This document shows, piece by piece, positions 10,192 through 22,839 of a stretch of DNA of 64,000 nt (its first letter is position 1; each line of letters opens with the position of its first letter). The notes beneath the pieces were generated by a model, which was not told the DNA's origin, did not search any database, and worked only from the letters and a program-made list of their open reading frames with translations. The position numbers were made by a program, and so were the translations under genes. The stretch is from Corydoras sp. C115 (lineage: Eukaryota; Chordata; Actinopteri; Siluriformes; Callichthyidae): the NCBI GenBank assembly GCA_019802505.1, contig JAFMOC010000109.1, positions 819,501 to 883,500 of the forward strand. The letters are read 5' to 3'.

Positions 10192-13100
10192 GTAAGAGCC
10201 GCCTCACCTCAGGCTCGCTGGTTAACAGCAAACTGGGGTACTAACATAACTATCATAACTCACCCTCTACTACCAACACCCGTGGTAGTCTTTAAACACC
10301 CTATTTTTTCCTTTTAACACAAGCCTATTAGACAGTATTAAGTTACACGCTATTGTTACGTCACAGTTCCAGAGCTTAAAGTCAATGTGTTTTGTCACAA
10401 AGGCCTACTAATTCACATGTATACCATTACAAGACTATTATTAGACTTTTATAAAAATGTATATATCTTATATAAATATATATATCTTGTCAGCATCCAA
10501 CTATGTCAGACAGTGTTGTTGGTATAATGCTTAAGGTTTGCTGTTAAAGGTTTTAAAGCATAGCACTAACTGCCATCAGGAGTAAATTCCTGGGTGCTGG
10601 ACACCCAGGGCAATCCATTGCTGGGTACACACCTATATGCACACACATATTATATAGGGGCAAATTAGAACAGCCAGTTCACCTTGAATCCATGTGTTTG
10701 GACTGTGGAAGAACACAACAAGTCCACCCAAATTGGGATTTTAAACCTAGATATTCGGCACTGAGAGGTGGGGTGGTTTTTTTGTTCACTAGAAAGAATA
10801 ACATGAAAAGTCAATACAATGGCATATTAATAAAGACGAGTTCCTTCCAAAGCTACACACGGATTAGTACACTTGCCCAACAAGCTGGAGGTCCTGGGTT
10901 TTGATTTCTGGGCGACCCTTTCTGTGGTATGTAAGTTCTTCAATTGTCTCGGACCCAGGTTTTCTCTCTCAGGGCAAACGCACTCGCCTGCCATTATATT
11001 AGGTACAGCTCATTGTTTCTCCACTGTCCATCTGTTTCTTTACATACTTAGTCCCTTTTAATCGGTTTCTCTGATGATCAGAAACATCACAAAGGAGGTA
11101 TTATTATTATTAGGATGGTGGTTGATGGTACGAGTGGATCAGACCACTGTATGTTTTGATTGATGTACAGTTCTCTGTCCAGCAGCACTGCTGTGTCTGA
11201 TCCACTCGTACCAGCATGTCTGTGGTCATTGTATTAAAATCTGTCTATATGAGGTAAGCAAACTGACCAGTCGTATTATAGTGACAGAAAAAGCTGTGAG
11301 TACTGGTAACTGCCATGTTTGCAGTTCACATACATTATGATAATAAAGGTTTTATTTACATGTAAATGAGACACAGGGTAGTTACAGGGGTGTTATTACA
11401 CTGGTGTCAACGACAAGCTCTTCCCCCACTGCTCTGTCTGTTTACTGGGTCGTCCTACATCAACGTACCTGCTGTGGAAGTTCTGAGGGCATGTTTCCAT
11501 CCTTCTAAAATGTATAGAATAACAATACCTTGAATAGCACATGACCCCTGCAAATAAAATCATGCATTGGGTGACATGCCCCACCATTGTGCTGCAGCTA
11601 ACATATACTTCAGAGAGCATGCACATGCTATAGAAAGAAAAAAATATATATAAAATGTAAGGGGCACACACAAAACCTTATGCATTGTCAATGACACTAA
11701 GGCATCCCCATTCCATCCTGGGTAAGTGTAGAGCATGCATGGCTTATTGCCAGGACCAGCAGAGCGACTGACCCTGAACAAGTTGGGATACCCATTGGTC
11801 GCTTTGGATAAAGACGTCTTAAAATGGTATTTTGTTAGTGTGATTTTTAAGTGAACACAAGTTTGGCCAATAGAGCAGACAGATCTGTCTGTATGTAAGA
11901 CCTGCACAAACAGTATATACTGAAGTTAATTTAAGTCTAGTGGGGAACATAATTTTTGTCAGCTACCATTGTGGCTCAGTCAAAGCTAAAGGCATATTTG
12001 ACCTTCACAACTGCTTATTACCTGTCCTTCTGGTTCAGCTTCCAACTAGCTCAGCCTGTTCATATCCGTTAGAGAAGTTGGGTGCGTTCTGCACACAGTG
12101 GATTTATGTGTGTAAAGCTGAATTTCCTGCAAATCACTGATGTACTTCAAATCCTAAAATAGCAGGTTTTGCAACAGATATCCAGTGACTTTTTTTTTTT
12201 AGAACAGAGTGATATTTTAATGCAGATTCATAGCAACCTGGCTTGAGAACCAGTATTGGGCAGGCCTAAAAAGCTTTAAATGTGCAACATTTGATGAGCA
12301 TCAAAAGGTTACAGATGATAATTTGCCAAAAAATAGTGTAAATTATACACAGTATTCATGTGGTTCTTTACCAAGGTGTACATCAGATCTTTAGGAAACA
12401 TCACTCAAGATTATAGTCGGTAATTTGAATACAAATGCTTGGTGAGCAGCACTGAGACCCTGTTCACACCTGACATTAACATGTGTTTTGCCTGAACCCC
12501 AATCTGTTTGCATTTATTTGCGACTTTTATTCAGTAGCCAGTATCAGCGTATATGTTAAAACTTATTTTATCCCGCTGAATTCTCTACTGGGGTTGTGGG
12601 GTTTCCCAATGCCTGTCAAGGAGAGAACGTTTCGGGCGCTGGACACCCAGGGTGGCAATCCATTGCTGGGTGCACACCTACACGCACATACTCGCATATT
12701 ATATAGGGACAAATTAGGACAGCCAATTCACCTTGAATCCATGTGTTTGGACTGTGGGAGAACATGACAACTCCACCCAGATCGGGATTTAAACCTGGAT
12801 ATTTGGCACTGAGAGGTGGGGTGTGTTATTTATTTATTTATTTATTTTCACTATAAAGAATCACATGAAAAGATACAATGGCAAAAAAGATGAGTCCCGT
12901 GGTCCTCACAAGGTTTCTTTTTTTATTTATGTAATGAAACAAACACCAGGATATTTTAAATTGCCACAGTTGCTTTGGTCTGCTCTTAATGGATTCACAC
13001 TCGGAACAAAGGAAAGCTGCATGTATATTATAAATATGTAAGCGTTATATGAATAAAAACACTTGGACTTAAATTATGGCTTTTCCTATATGTTGTAAGC

Positions 13101-16100
13101 ATATTTAGAATGTTTAAAGTGCTCATGATCTGTAAAGACAGGCGAAATAAACCTCCTGCTCTTATTAACAAGTAATGAAGGTAATGTGTGTAAGAGTGTT
13201 GTGACTGAGAAACAAATTAATGACCAGAAAATGTGCCGGTGTGTTGAAGAATCACGACCCAGCAATTGAGGTAAACTGTACACCAAGCACGACATCAAAC
13301 ACACTGTTTAATGAGGTATAGTTCAGAGGGGTTGCGATTAAGTTTTATGATGCATTTGTGGAAACTAAAGCCAGATTTTCATGAAATGGCTTAATGGCAG
13401 ATTACAAATATTGAGATATCCAGGGACCTTAGACATTAAAACCAAATAGAAAAAAATAAAATAATACTTTAGAAAGATGTTTAAAATGTGTGTAATGCTT
13501 TTTATATTTGTTGGATTTATTTTTAAAGCAAATAAAAATATTCTGACAGTTCGCAGGTATTTTTTTAAAGAGAAAATTGTGTGTACTTTATCTCAATCTG
13601 CTGTCTGTTGTGTGTCGTGATCATATTTTGCATAATTAAAAATCTCCATCAGGACACAAGATGTACAAGCGATGTATTATCCCCTAAATTATGCTTTTAT
13701 AGCCCTTTCACTCAAATGTTACTGTGTCTATACAGTCTGCCCATTGAGGCCACTTCAGAATGACAATTACAATTCCTTTTACAATGAAACCTTTTATGAT
13801 GACATCAGTATTGTAGGCTGGCCTCTTGCAAGAATAAGCCTGTCTATGTATGTAGGTCTCAATTTTAGGGTGTGGCTAAGGGTGTGGGTGTATGTGGTGT
13901 ATGTGTGTGTATATTCTGTGTTGAGACTTTTTGTTATGAAGACGCCAGTAGGACTGAGAGATGTAGTATCTCTAAGTTTAGGAATTTAGGGTGTAAGTGT
14001 ATTTCTGACCTATAATTGTTGCAAAGATACACCAGCATGTATGCATAACCACATAATGAGAAAGTGTGGGTTAAATCTCGCCCTGCCTTTCAAATCTCAT
14101 AATAATAAAACACATTTTTGCAGCTTCATTTTTCAGGGTCATGATTTACATCTTCAGTAGTGAAGCTAACTGCAATTCATACTGAAGTTTAAACTGAAAG
14201 ATGAACATGGTAATCAAACGGTTAAAGAAACAGAGGAGATTCCCACCCTTTGTGATGTCCGATACTGTTTTAAGAACAGGTCACTTGAATGCTGGTATTT
14301 GCTACTGAGTAATTATGTAACATCCATTATGAAGTCTATAAAATAACAGAGAACTGAAAATCAAGCTGAAATGTCAAATAATAATAGTTCTCTCCTGCAT
14401 TAAGCCATTTATTTAGGTCCTTGGTAGTTTCGGCATCCTCATTCCACCCTGCTGTTCTTCATAAACGTTTTGAAGGTGTGATGTTGGGAAGAAAATACTG
14501 GTTGGTTTACATTTAAAGTGAGAATGGACTATTTTAATTCCAGAAGTTAATTTCTTAAATAGGGTTAATAGTTAAATAGGGTAGGTGTGGTTGCTCAGTG
14601 GTTAGGGTGTTCTCACTCTGAAGGTTGTGGGTTCAAATGCCAGGTCCATTTTTGTTACCCATGTGGGTCCTTAAGCAAGACCCTTAACCCCTGCCCCACG
14701 GTGCTGTATGGGGACCCCTGTGTTCTGACCCCCAACCAAATTGGAATACTTGTAAGTTGCTTTCAATAAAAGCCCTACAATTCATACTGAACCACGTGAG
14801 AACCACAAGAGACAACTAACAAGATTTGCTTTTCGTATAAATTTGGTGGCCTTTTAAAAGATGAACCACATTTTGAATTTTTAAGCTGATGAGATGAAAC
14901 ACAATTATGTCTTTATCCTTTTTCTAGTAGCAGATCCCCATAATCCTACACACTGCACCCTTTTTTAAAAGATTGTTTAAATTTTCCTCTTGAGTATTCA
15001 TTGAGAGTGTCAGAATCTTGCATGCTGGCTTCATGTTAAATGTTGCACGTCATGTCTTCACCTTATATAGTTGTACTCGTCTTTTGAGATTTAAATTACC
15101 CAATTTCTGCTTCATAAGGAGACCCGGAGCTCGAACACACTACTTTTAAAGTAGGTCATGTGGTTTCAGACCTTTTTAGACTTGGTGTTTGAAGCATTCA
15201 TTGTGTCACTCTGCACAAGAAAAAGTGCTTACATTTTGTCTTTGTGGTTGAAGTCTGAGGAAGGGATCTCTAAAAATTTTTTTTTTTTTAGCTCAGTGGT
15301 TAAAAGTATGACCAACCTTTAATCATGTCATACAAAAACAACCTGAGGATTGCTGTGAATATATTCAATCATTTTAAAATTGATTACACTGAGGGTGTGC
15401 AATGACATTTACAGTCTGTTACATTTACAGCATTAAAGCCAAAACCAAACCAAAAAAATATTCGGTCCAATACGGAAAACCGAACATGTTTTTTTAACAG
15501 TGTTTCTTTAATTTAATTTGTTTCCTGCAGTTAAATTTTTTTTTTTTTCAATAAAAAACAAATGAAGACGACACAGTGGCTTAATTGTTAGCATATTTGC
15601 CTGTCAGCACTGGGGCTCCAGGTTCAAATCCTGATCATGGTGGAGTTTCCATGTTCTCCCCGTGTCTGGAAGGGTTTTCTCCAGGGTCTTTGGTTTCCTC
15701 CAACAGTGCAAAAACATAGATTCAAGGTAAATTGGCTGCTTTAAATTGCCCCTAGATAGTATGTGTGTGTGTGTGACCTGCGATGGATTGGTGCCCTGTC
15801 CTGGGTGTATCTGCCCAGCCCCCGAAACGTTCTCCACTGTATGGGCACAGCGAACACCCCCCTCCCCTGCGACCCCATTTGTGAATTAAGCAGAAGATAA
15901 TGAAATTAGATTTAATAAGTTCTGAACAGAAGGAATTAAAGTTAATGAATTTAACAAAATAACATGAACATTTAATACTAAATGTTATGTGTTTTAGTAA
16001 AGAAACATTAAACACTGTGTTAACGCCTCAGTGTGTTAATAAGCAGTAAGCTAGAACACATCTGTTCTTTAACAGAATATTAGAAAACCAGAAGAACAGG

Positions 16101-16191
16101 GTGCTCATTCTTACTCTCTCACCTGCTGTAAAGTCCAGATGTCAGTGACAGGTGGAGAGCTCATTTGACTTTTGGACAAAACCAGAGCTCT

Positions 16192-16229
<38 letters not shown>

Positions 16230-19200
16230 GAAAAAACTTTCTAATTAAGCTATGACACATAATGGGCTACACTGATTTAAAAACTGTACATAATTTATGT
16301 TTTATATACTGCGTATTTAAATTTTATATATTATGTTATTGCCGATGAGCCCTTACTTAAATACCTAAACACTTATAATAATGTGTATATGTCTGCACTG
16401 CATTGACAGCATTATTTTTTAATACAGAGGATTAAGGCTTAACAGTAGTTCTGAAAATGATTCCTAAACTAACGGTTATTTGTACTATCTCCTTTTACAT
16501 TTAAAATAATATACACCAAAGCTTTTAAATATTACAGGTCTGCACCAAAAACGTAACTAGATCTAAAGTTTATAGTAAGAACAAGGCAGTAGTAGTACAT
16601 AAAGCAGCCAAAAAAATAAAATGACAGCTAACACGACAAAGCAGAATAAAGACTTGCAACTAAACAGGATCGCAACAGAGGACTGAACAGAAAAAGGAAC
16701 CAGAACAAAGAAGAGGGCAATATGTCCATATGAAGCAGAAGTAAATAAAGCCAGACTGTAAGAAGTCCATAAATAAAATACAGTTTTGACTTAAATTAAA
16801 TACTCCTAGAGCTAACGAGGTAGAGATATATCTGAACCAAAGAGAAATGCACTTAAAAGAAGGAACAGGCGAGAACATAGGAGAACATAATTAACTAAAT
16901 GACACAAATACTGCGTATTTGTGCGTATTATGGCTGAAGGTCCCTTGAGCAAGGCACCTAACGCCCAGTGCTCCCCGAGTGCAGTACAAGGCTGGATAAA
17001 TGTGTAAAACACACTTTATTACTTTAAACTGGAGCTTCTGACACAAAACTAATGGTCATTTTCTTTCTTTTCAGGCTAAGAGACGGTTGGATTTGGAGGA
17101 TCCGCTTTATCTTCCAGAATTTCGAACACCCAAAGGAAAGGGAAACACAATCTCAGCAAGACTTTCAAGTCCAAAAAGTGAGTGTGTGAGTTTATTATAT
17201 TGTTACAATTGAATGGAATAGAACTAAATTAACGCTTTTCATGGATTGGACCTTACCAACCTACCAAAGGTTCTCATGTCAAATGTGTGTTCTCTATACA
17301 AATCCACACTGTTGCTTTGATTACCACAAAGATTTGACATTTTTACTTCTTCGAACCACCAAGACAGTGGCAACCAAGATAGGAGCTTCATTTAGTGATG
17401 TTTAGCGAGCCGTCAACCACATAAGCTTGATTCATTACGTGTCAGTGAGTCTTTGTTGTCATGACTATATGATTCATGGGTGTGTTTTAAGCTTCACATG
17501 CAATGAAGCAATCAGCATGTCACTTGCCATTTGCTTCAAGAGCCTGGTGTGGTTTGAATTTAGTTGATTTTTATTTCAAGAATACAGTATTTTACTTACT
17601 CTTAAGAGTGTGTATTTAACTTACTATGGTTTCATTCCCAATATATGTGTATTTAGTGCTTCAAATGTCCCAAAGGGCCAATAGAAAGCGAGCAGCACTG
17701 ACAGAGGTGCCGGAATCTAACATTCACTTTTTTTATTTGCTTTCTTTTTCCATCTTACAGCGCCAAAGTCTCCGGGTGAGAGAACACGCTATGACACTTC
17801 TCTTGGCCTTCTAACCAAAAAGTTTGTGGGCCTGTTGAGTGAGTCTTCTGATGGGGTTCTGGACCTGAACTGGGCCACTGAGGTATTGGAGGTACAGAAG
17901 AGGAGGATCTATGACATCACTAATGTCCTGGAGGGAGTTCAGCTCATTCGCAAGAAATCGAAAAATCACATTCAGTGGCTGTAAGTTATTCTCATTAAAA
18001 TTCAAAACTAAACATGAGTGAACGATCACATACACTATATATATATATATATATATGTACACAGTGAAATCTCTGTTTTCGTTTCTTATCCGTTCCAATC
18101 AGAGAAATCTGAAATTGATGAAAACTGAGGCACCATAATAATCAAAGTCAATCCAATGAATTCTTTCTAGAGACTCTAAAATACACAATAAATCATTTCC
18201 TTCTTCAACTTGATCGTGTTTTTGCCCTTTTTCTTTTTTTCTTTTTTTTTTGCTGCTGGCTCTGGATTTTTGGTCCTATGGTGGATCTTATGGTAAAGCG
18301 TTAACGTTTACTTAGCGAAGGAAACTTTGTGAAACATTTGTGCACATCTAAAAAGCCACCTGGTGGAAACAGACGTTATTTTCACAAAGAAAATTTATCA
18401 ACAGCGAGTCCGGTGATAAAAGTCAATAAAAACACAGAAATATTTTCACTGTATATGTTTGTGTGTGAGTGTAAATAGGATCAACTTTAAAAAATATATA
18501 TATATATTTAGTGAACCAATCACATTGCATGAACTTGTGTAGAACTTGCTTACCTCAGATGACTGCTATGACCAGATGCCTTAAAAAAAAGTATCATGTT
18601 TACTTTGAACAGTTTATTAACTTGCTGAATCTATGCCTCTCACCCCCCTCCTTTCTCTGTGTGTGTGTGTTTTAGGGTGACTGGTGTGTTTGAGGGCTCA
18701 GTGAGTGGGTCAGAACAGGTGAGCACTTTAAGGAGGGAACTCGCCGAGTTGGAAAGAAAGGAGAACACTTTGGATGAACTCATTCAGTCCAGCACTAATC
18801 AGCTACGAGAGCTCACGGAAAATAAGGACAACCAACAATATCCTTTTTATTTCCTATTGAATTTAAACTGTATATAAGATTATATAGTACTGGGGTAGCG
18901 GTCTGACGCAAACCTTATAACTGAAATATGTGCTTTGTGTAAAATGTCAGGTCTGTCTACATTATATATTTCTATCTGTACACTATCTACATTTACAAAA
19001 TCTATAATGTTGCTGTATAATATTCTGAATTATTTTGATATTTTTAGCAATCTAATATAAGATTATAAGAAGTTAACTTAGGGGCAAGGTAGCTCAGTGG
19101 TTAGGGTGTGGGGCTATCAATTTGGGGGTTCAAATCCCGGGACCACTGAAGTTATCAGTGTGGGTCCTTGAATAAGACCCTTAACCCTCATTGCTGCAGG

Positions 19201-21082
19201 GATGTTGTGATTAACCCTGTGCTCACCTTGTAAGTCGCTTTGGATAAAAGTGACTGTCAAATGACCAAATGTAAATGTAAACTTAAAGCAGCACTGTGTT
19301 CTTATTTTCTGTGTTTTTTTGTGATCAAATATTTATTTTAGTCACTCAATAAATGCGGCAGTACAGAACAGTAATGTAACTTCGATTATGAGTTATGAAT
19401 TAACATTGCTATTGCACAAAAAATAACCAATATCATTTCATGAAAACTAAAACTGTATTTGTGCTATTGAAAAGACTCAATAGCTATACTATACAGTGGG
19501 GTAATTATTTCTTCTTAAGTTACAATTTTAATAAGTAAACCTCAAAGAAAATGGCACGAAGTACAGAATCAATTAAGCAGAATTTTTAATGCTTGGTCCT
19601 TAACCATGTGCCACGTTAGGATATGTGACCTATCAGGATATTCGCTCTATAGAAAGTCTGCGGGAGCAGACTGTTATTGCTGTCAAAGCTCCTTTAGAGA
19701 CCAAACTCGAGGTCCCTGAAGCAACTGAGGTAAGTGGGTTATATCAACTAACTAGATATTTATATATATATATATATATTTATTTATTTATATATCAGGT
19801 CATAATCCTAAACTAGTCTTTTAAATACTATATAATGTTACAGTAAGCATTTACTTACTGTTTTTAGATTTATTACTCTATTATTTTACACTAAAACAAA
19901 AGTATTTTGCTTTATGCTCACAGGACATTTATTTTTAACCTTCCTTTTTTTTTTACCCCATTAGCCAGGCTCTATGCAAATCTACCTCAAGAGCAAAAAT
20001 GGTGCCATCGAGGTGTATCTGTGTCCGGAGGAGATCCCGGAGGATGAAAGCCCAGTGAAAGCTGCTGCCAAGAGAGACCATTCCTATGGCATCACACCCA
20101 CGGCGCATTCAAGTGTACCATCCCAGTTGCATATACCTCATACTCCCAAACAGCAGCAAAGCCTAGAAGGTAGGTCGATGTTTTTGTACACATGAGATGC
20201 CCGGAAAAACAATGTACTGATGTTTATAAGGGTCTCGTTTTTTTTTTACCTATTATTAGGAAAATGGTTATAAGGTTTCAGGCGTCGGGGGTGTCGTTTT
20301 AGGCACGGGGCAGATACACCCAGAACAGGGTACGAATTCAATTAAGAGCACTCATTCATTTATTATCTTCGGATTAATCCTCTACAAATGTCGCAGGAGG
20401 TTACCCATGCCTATCCAATGGAACGTATTGGGCACTGGGCAAATAAACAGGGAGCCAATCTATCTCTGGGCACATTCACTCACACACACTACAGTATGTG
20501 GGGCAATTTAGATCATTTAATTTACCCTAAATTCATGTTTTTGGACTGTGGGAGGAACCTGGAGGAGACCCACGAGGACGCGGGGACAACATTAAAACTC
20601 CGTCACCGTGCCGCCCTCAAATAATATTTATATATAAATGATCAAAACCATAATAGTGTTTATTTTTTTAAATAATAAAATTCCACCAAATTAGTAGTGA
20701 AGCACATTTGTTTAGTTTGCATGTCTTGTTGCGATTATCATTCAAATAACCTGTTTATTATTGTTAATTATAAGGATCTTTAATATTTCTGCTTGTCTTT
20801 TGCTTGTCTGTCCTCTCCTCTCTAGCAGTACCATTAAAACCTCAAAGCAGCAGCAGTATAAGCTCCAGTCTGATGGATGTGGAGGGAATTCTGGGGCTTC
20901 CTCCCAGTCTGCTTCAGATAACTGAAGATCAGCTCCCTTGTACAGCCATGACCACAGACCCCGCGTTTGTCAATTTTTCTCCCCCCCTCGACCACGAGGA
21001 CTACCTCTGGGGTTTGGAGGATGGAGAAGGCGTTTCAGATATATTTGACACCTACGACTTGGGGGAACTTCTACAAAGCTGA
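9922..21082 (+). CDS. e2f2: Transcription factor E2F2 (whole gene span, seven exons)
   Basis: Join 9922-10191, 17075-17177, 17761-17980, 18676-18837, 19615-19729, 19965-20169, 20826-21082: 1332 nt, 443 residues (human about 437). The protein binds TTTSGCGC sites as a heterodimer with a DP protein and activates S-phase genes; RB-family proteins mask its C-terminus. Parts: cyclin A-binding KRRLDL (92-97); winged-helix DNA-binding domain about 132-198 with RRIYDITNVLEG (172-183); leucine-zipper dimerisation region about 211-246; marked box about 255-320; pocket-protein-binding DYLWGL...DIFD (417-433). ATPHG and GLPxK-like text before KRRLDL and the YLWGL/YDLG C-terminus favour E2F2 over E2F1 and E2F3, and synteny agrees. 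All phases join without a break. The start is the first ATG in good frame in exon 1; the frame is open further upstream but no better ATG was seen. Confidence 0.95.
11126..11213. repeat. Short hairpin element with perfect 18-bp arms
   Basis: TGGTACGAGTGGATCAGA at 11126-11143 is the exact reverse complement of 11196-11213, with a 52-bp loop. This sequence matches the ends of a foldback repeat I recall from several fish genomes; most of the interior seems lost. Confidence 0.7.
12580..13060 (-). repeat. Old family A SINE followed by a family D fragment
   Basis: About 12580-12818 is a diverged - oriented SINE body (CCTTGAATCCATGTGTTTGGACTGTGG text). About 12895-13060 resembles the family D end with CCTCACAAGGTTTCTTT and CACAGTTGCTTTGG. 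Orientation refers to the SINE. Confidence 0.6.
14585..14785 (+). mobile_element. Family C tRNA-headed SINE
   Basis: Head TTGCTCAGTGGTTAGGGTG, B-box-like GGTTCAAATGCC, then CCCTTAACCCCTGCCCC and a TAAGTTGCTTTCAATAAAAGC end. It is more diverged than the copy at 7.8 kb. Confidence 0.75.
15565..15905 (+). mobile_element. Diverged family A SINE
   Basis: From ACACAGTGGCTTAATTGTTAGC through GGTTCAAATCC and the GTTTCCTCCAACAGTGCAAAAA block to GAAGATAATGA. It is full length but old, with many substitutions. Confidence 0.8.
16195..16228. repeat. (CA)n microsatellite
   Basis: About 17 CA units inside e2f2 intron 1. Confidence 0.9.
17075..17177 (+). CDS. e2f2: e2f2 coding exon 2 (residues 91-124)
   Basis: Acceptor TTTCAG|GCT, donor AAAAA|GTGAGT. 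It begins with AKRRLDLE, the cyclin A-binding RxL motif of activator E2Fs, and continues through LPEFRTPKGK. It leaves one base of the next codon. Confidence 0.93.
17178..17760 (+). other. e2f2: e2f2 intron 2
   Basis: 583 nt, GTGAGT to TTACAG. No repeat or exon recognised. Confidence 0.8.
17761..17980 (+). CDS. e2f2: e2f2 coding exon 3: DNA-binding domain (residues 125-198)
   Basis: Encodes the core winged helix: TRYDTSLGLLTKKF, DLNWATEVL, then the DNA-recognition motif RRIYDITNVLEG (172-183) and the RKKSKNHIQW end. The donor is GGCT|GTAAGT in phase 2. Confidence 0.96.
17981..18675 (+). other. e2f2: e2f2 intron 3
   Basis: 695 nt with (TA)n at about 18036-18056. The 3' end is (GT)n followed by TTTTAG, so the pyrimidine tract before exon 4 is short. 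Confidence 0.8.
18676..18837 (+). CDS. e2f2: e2f2 coding exon 4: leucine-zipper region (residues 199-251)
   Basis: Encodes a heptad-rich helix (LRRELAELERKENTLDELI) used for DP dimerisation. There is no GT donor at the end of homology; the exon ends ...CAACA just before ATATCCTTTT, a U12-type 5' splice site. Confidence 0.92.
18838..19614 (+). other. e2f2: e2f2 intron 4: U12-type AT-AC intron
   Basis: The 777-nt intron starts ATATCCTTTT (18838-18847), carries the consensus U12 branch point TCCTTAAC at 19597-19604, and ends CCAC at 19614, 11 nt after the branch adenosine. Joining 18837 to 19615 gives Q-L-G-YVTYQDIR in frame, matching the E2F2 family. A GT-AG reading using TTAG at 19616-19619 would shift the frame. 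A family C SINE sits inside at about 19080-19285. Confidence 0.95.
19080..19285 (+). mobile_element. Family C SINE inside the U12 intron
   Basis: Head GGTAGCTCAGTGGTTAGGGTG, B-box-like GGGTTCAAATCC, end TAAGTCGCTTTGGATAAAAG, then AATGTAAATGTAAA. It is placed away from both U12 signals. Confidence 0.85.
19615..19729 (+). CDS. e2f2: e2f2 coding exon 5: marked box, first part (residues 253-290)
   Basis: Encodes LGYVTYQDIR and REQTVIAVKAP, the marked-box core contacting DP and co-factors. Donor GAG|GTAAGT, phase 0. An (AT)n tract lies just inside the next intron. Confidence 0.95.
19965..20169 (+). CDS. e2f2: e2f2 coding exon 6 (residues 291-358)
   Basis: Acceptor CATTAG|CCA. Encodes MQIYLKSKNGAIEVYLCPEE, the end of the marked box, then a Ser/Pro/Gln-rich linker. 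Donor GAAG|GTAGGT, phase 1. Confidence 0.93.
20170..20825 (+). other. e2f2: e2f2 intron 6 with a - oriented family A SINE
   Basis: A diverged, - oriented SINE occupies about 20330-20620, ending in the head complement CACCGTGCCGCCC. The intron ends in a tandem acceptor TAGCAG. Confidence 0.75.
20826..21082 (+). CDS. e2f2: e2f2 coding exon 7: transactivation and pocket-protein-binding domain (residues 360-443)
   Basis: Encodes a Ser-rich stretch, LLQITEDQ, and the conserved DYLWGLEDGEGVSDIFD helix that binds RB-family pockets (417-433), then YDLGELLQS and TGA at 21080-21082. The acceptor is TAGCAG, so use of the second AG would drop one alanine. Confidence 0.95.
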
Positions 21083-22209
21083 GGCCAATCAGACTCATAA
21101 TGTTCCAGGCTTTTTGTTTTTCATATAAAATGGCACAGGGCTTAAACTGTCGACTGGGACAGTTCCCATCCATGTAAGTAGTGTGTCTTGAGCCATACGT
21201 GAAAAAACCACACTCCTCTTTTAAAACCTTAACAGGTTCATTTATGAAAACGAAGCAAAGCTGGAAGATTTGCATTGGATTTATTTGTATGCTAGATTAT
21301 TTACATGTGAGGCTGATTTGGCTGTAAGGTGCTTGTGATCAGCATGTTTACATACATGCTAACGATATGATCATATGTTTAATAATGATTGATTATTTAT
21401 AAAGCATACAGTATCCAGGTTCATTAATTATGGCACACATCACGAAGGCCTGGGTTAATCTCACATTGAGGGCGGTCTGGGTCCTTTCTGTGCAGAATTT
21501 CAATGTTCTTCCCTCGTGTGCTGTGGGTTTGTCCCACAGTCCAAAGACATGCAGGTCGGGAAATTTGGCGTTGCCCTATAACAGACTGGTGACCTGACCA
21601 TGTAGTTTCACCATTTGCGCACTCCCACAAAACTAATATGAATTAGAGGCTTAGAAAGTGAATGAATAATGAATCAATGTTTGCATCGAGGTTGGACTCG
21701 AAGTTTTCCCTCTGTTTTGTAAGCTTCTGTCTGCGACTGTAGTCACCTTCAACAGTCCAAAACATACAAGGTGGGCAACATGGTCAACTGTGTCTGCCCT
21801 GAGGACACTGGCACTGTGTACAGGATGTTTCCCCGTTTTCCTCCAGAAGAGCACTAGGTTAGGCTGCGGTCAGAATGCGTTTGAAAAGAAATAAATGAAC
21901 GTAAATTAAGAGTGTTTTTAGATCCCCACTGTTAAAGAAACTTGCACAAGTAAGTAAACACACAACCCACAAGTGTGGGTGTTATCTCCCTAATCCTGAC
22001 ATGACACAACCAGCATTAAAAAAAGATTATGACTAGCTCTTCAGGAAAGGAACACAACTCTTGACACAACGGAAGGGAAAGAAATAGCAAAGGAATATCT
22101 GCCTGTTAATAACTCATGTATTGATCCACCAATAGATAATAATGAATTTAAATTGATGATAGTATTTATAAGTGCGCTTTAGTTACAAGTAAACTCAAAA
22201 TGACGTATT

Positions 22210-22839
22210 GGTTTATTTTCTCCACTTACCACATAGATGGACTTTGTAGTTTTATAATTACAGACTGTAGTCCATTTGTGTTCTTTGTTTTTGTTAGTCC
22301 CCTGTTGGTTCTCTATTCTCTGTTGGTCAGGACCATCACAGAATGGGTATAATTTAGGTGGTGTATTGTTTATTGTCAGTTCTGCAGTGGCACTGATGCA
22401 GTGAGGGCTTTTCAGTGCAGCAGTGCTGATGTAGTTTCCTTTCTCCATCTCAGCGACACTGCTGGGATAGGAATAATGCACCAAACAAATAATACCTGCT
22501 CTGAGCCGCACAGAACAGGTATCATTTGGGTGGTGGATTATTTGTCAGTTTAGTGCAGCAGTGCTGCTGTAGTTTCATTTAAACACCACAGTGACACTGC
22601 TGGGATAGGAATAATGCACCAACCAAATAATACCTGCTCTGTGGTGCTACTATTGGGGTCCTGACCATTAGAACAGAGTAAAGGGGATGTACACAGTATG
22701 TACTGTAGAACACAAACAGATGGACTACAGTCTGGAATTCTAGAACTACAAAATCCATCTTTACAGGAAGTGTAACTGAGAACATGGACAATAAATGGAG
22801 AAAAAAGGAGGCGTCTCCAAACGTTTGACTGGTACTGTA
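22210..22839. mobile_element. Foldback Tc1-type MITE (family B), long copy
   Basis: Family B ends resemble TACAGTACCAGTCAAAAG, typical of Tc1/mariner-like elements. Each side carries a nested hairpin (AGATGGACTTTGTAGTT and its complement). This copy ends TTTGACTGGTACTGTA at 22839; its left terminus is eroded. No transposase is encoded, so it is nonautonomous. Confidence 0.75.

Larger units (their letters stand above)
10192..17074 (+). other. e2f2: e2f2 intron 1 (6.9 kb) and its contents
   Basis: GTAAGA to TTTCAG. It holds old - oriented family A SINEs (about 10585-10775 and 12580-12818), a hairpin repeat at 11126-11213, a family D fragment (12895-13060), a family C SINE (14585-14785), a + oriented family A SINE (15565-15905), a (CA)n tract (about 16195-16228) and family C scraps near 11700-11830 and 16930-17000. 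No internal exon was seen. Intron enhancers cannot be judged by eye. Confidence 0.75.

Noticed and set aside
18838..19619. GT-AG reading of e2f2 intron 4 using TTAG
   Set aside because: There is no GT donor at the end of exon 4 homology and this acceptor shifts the frame of the marked box.
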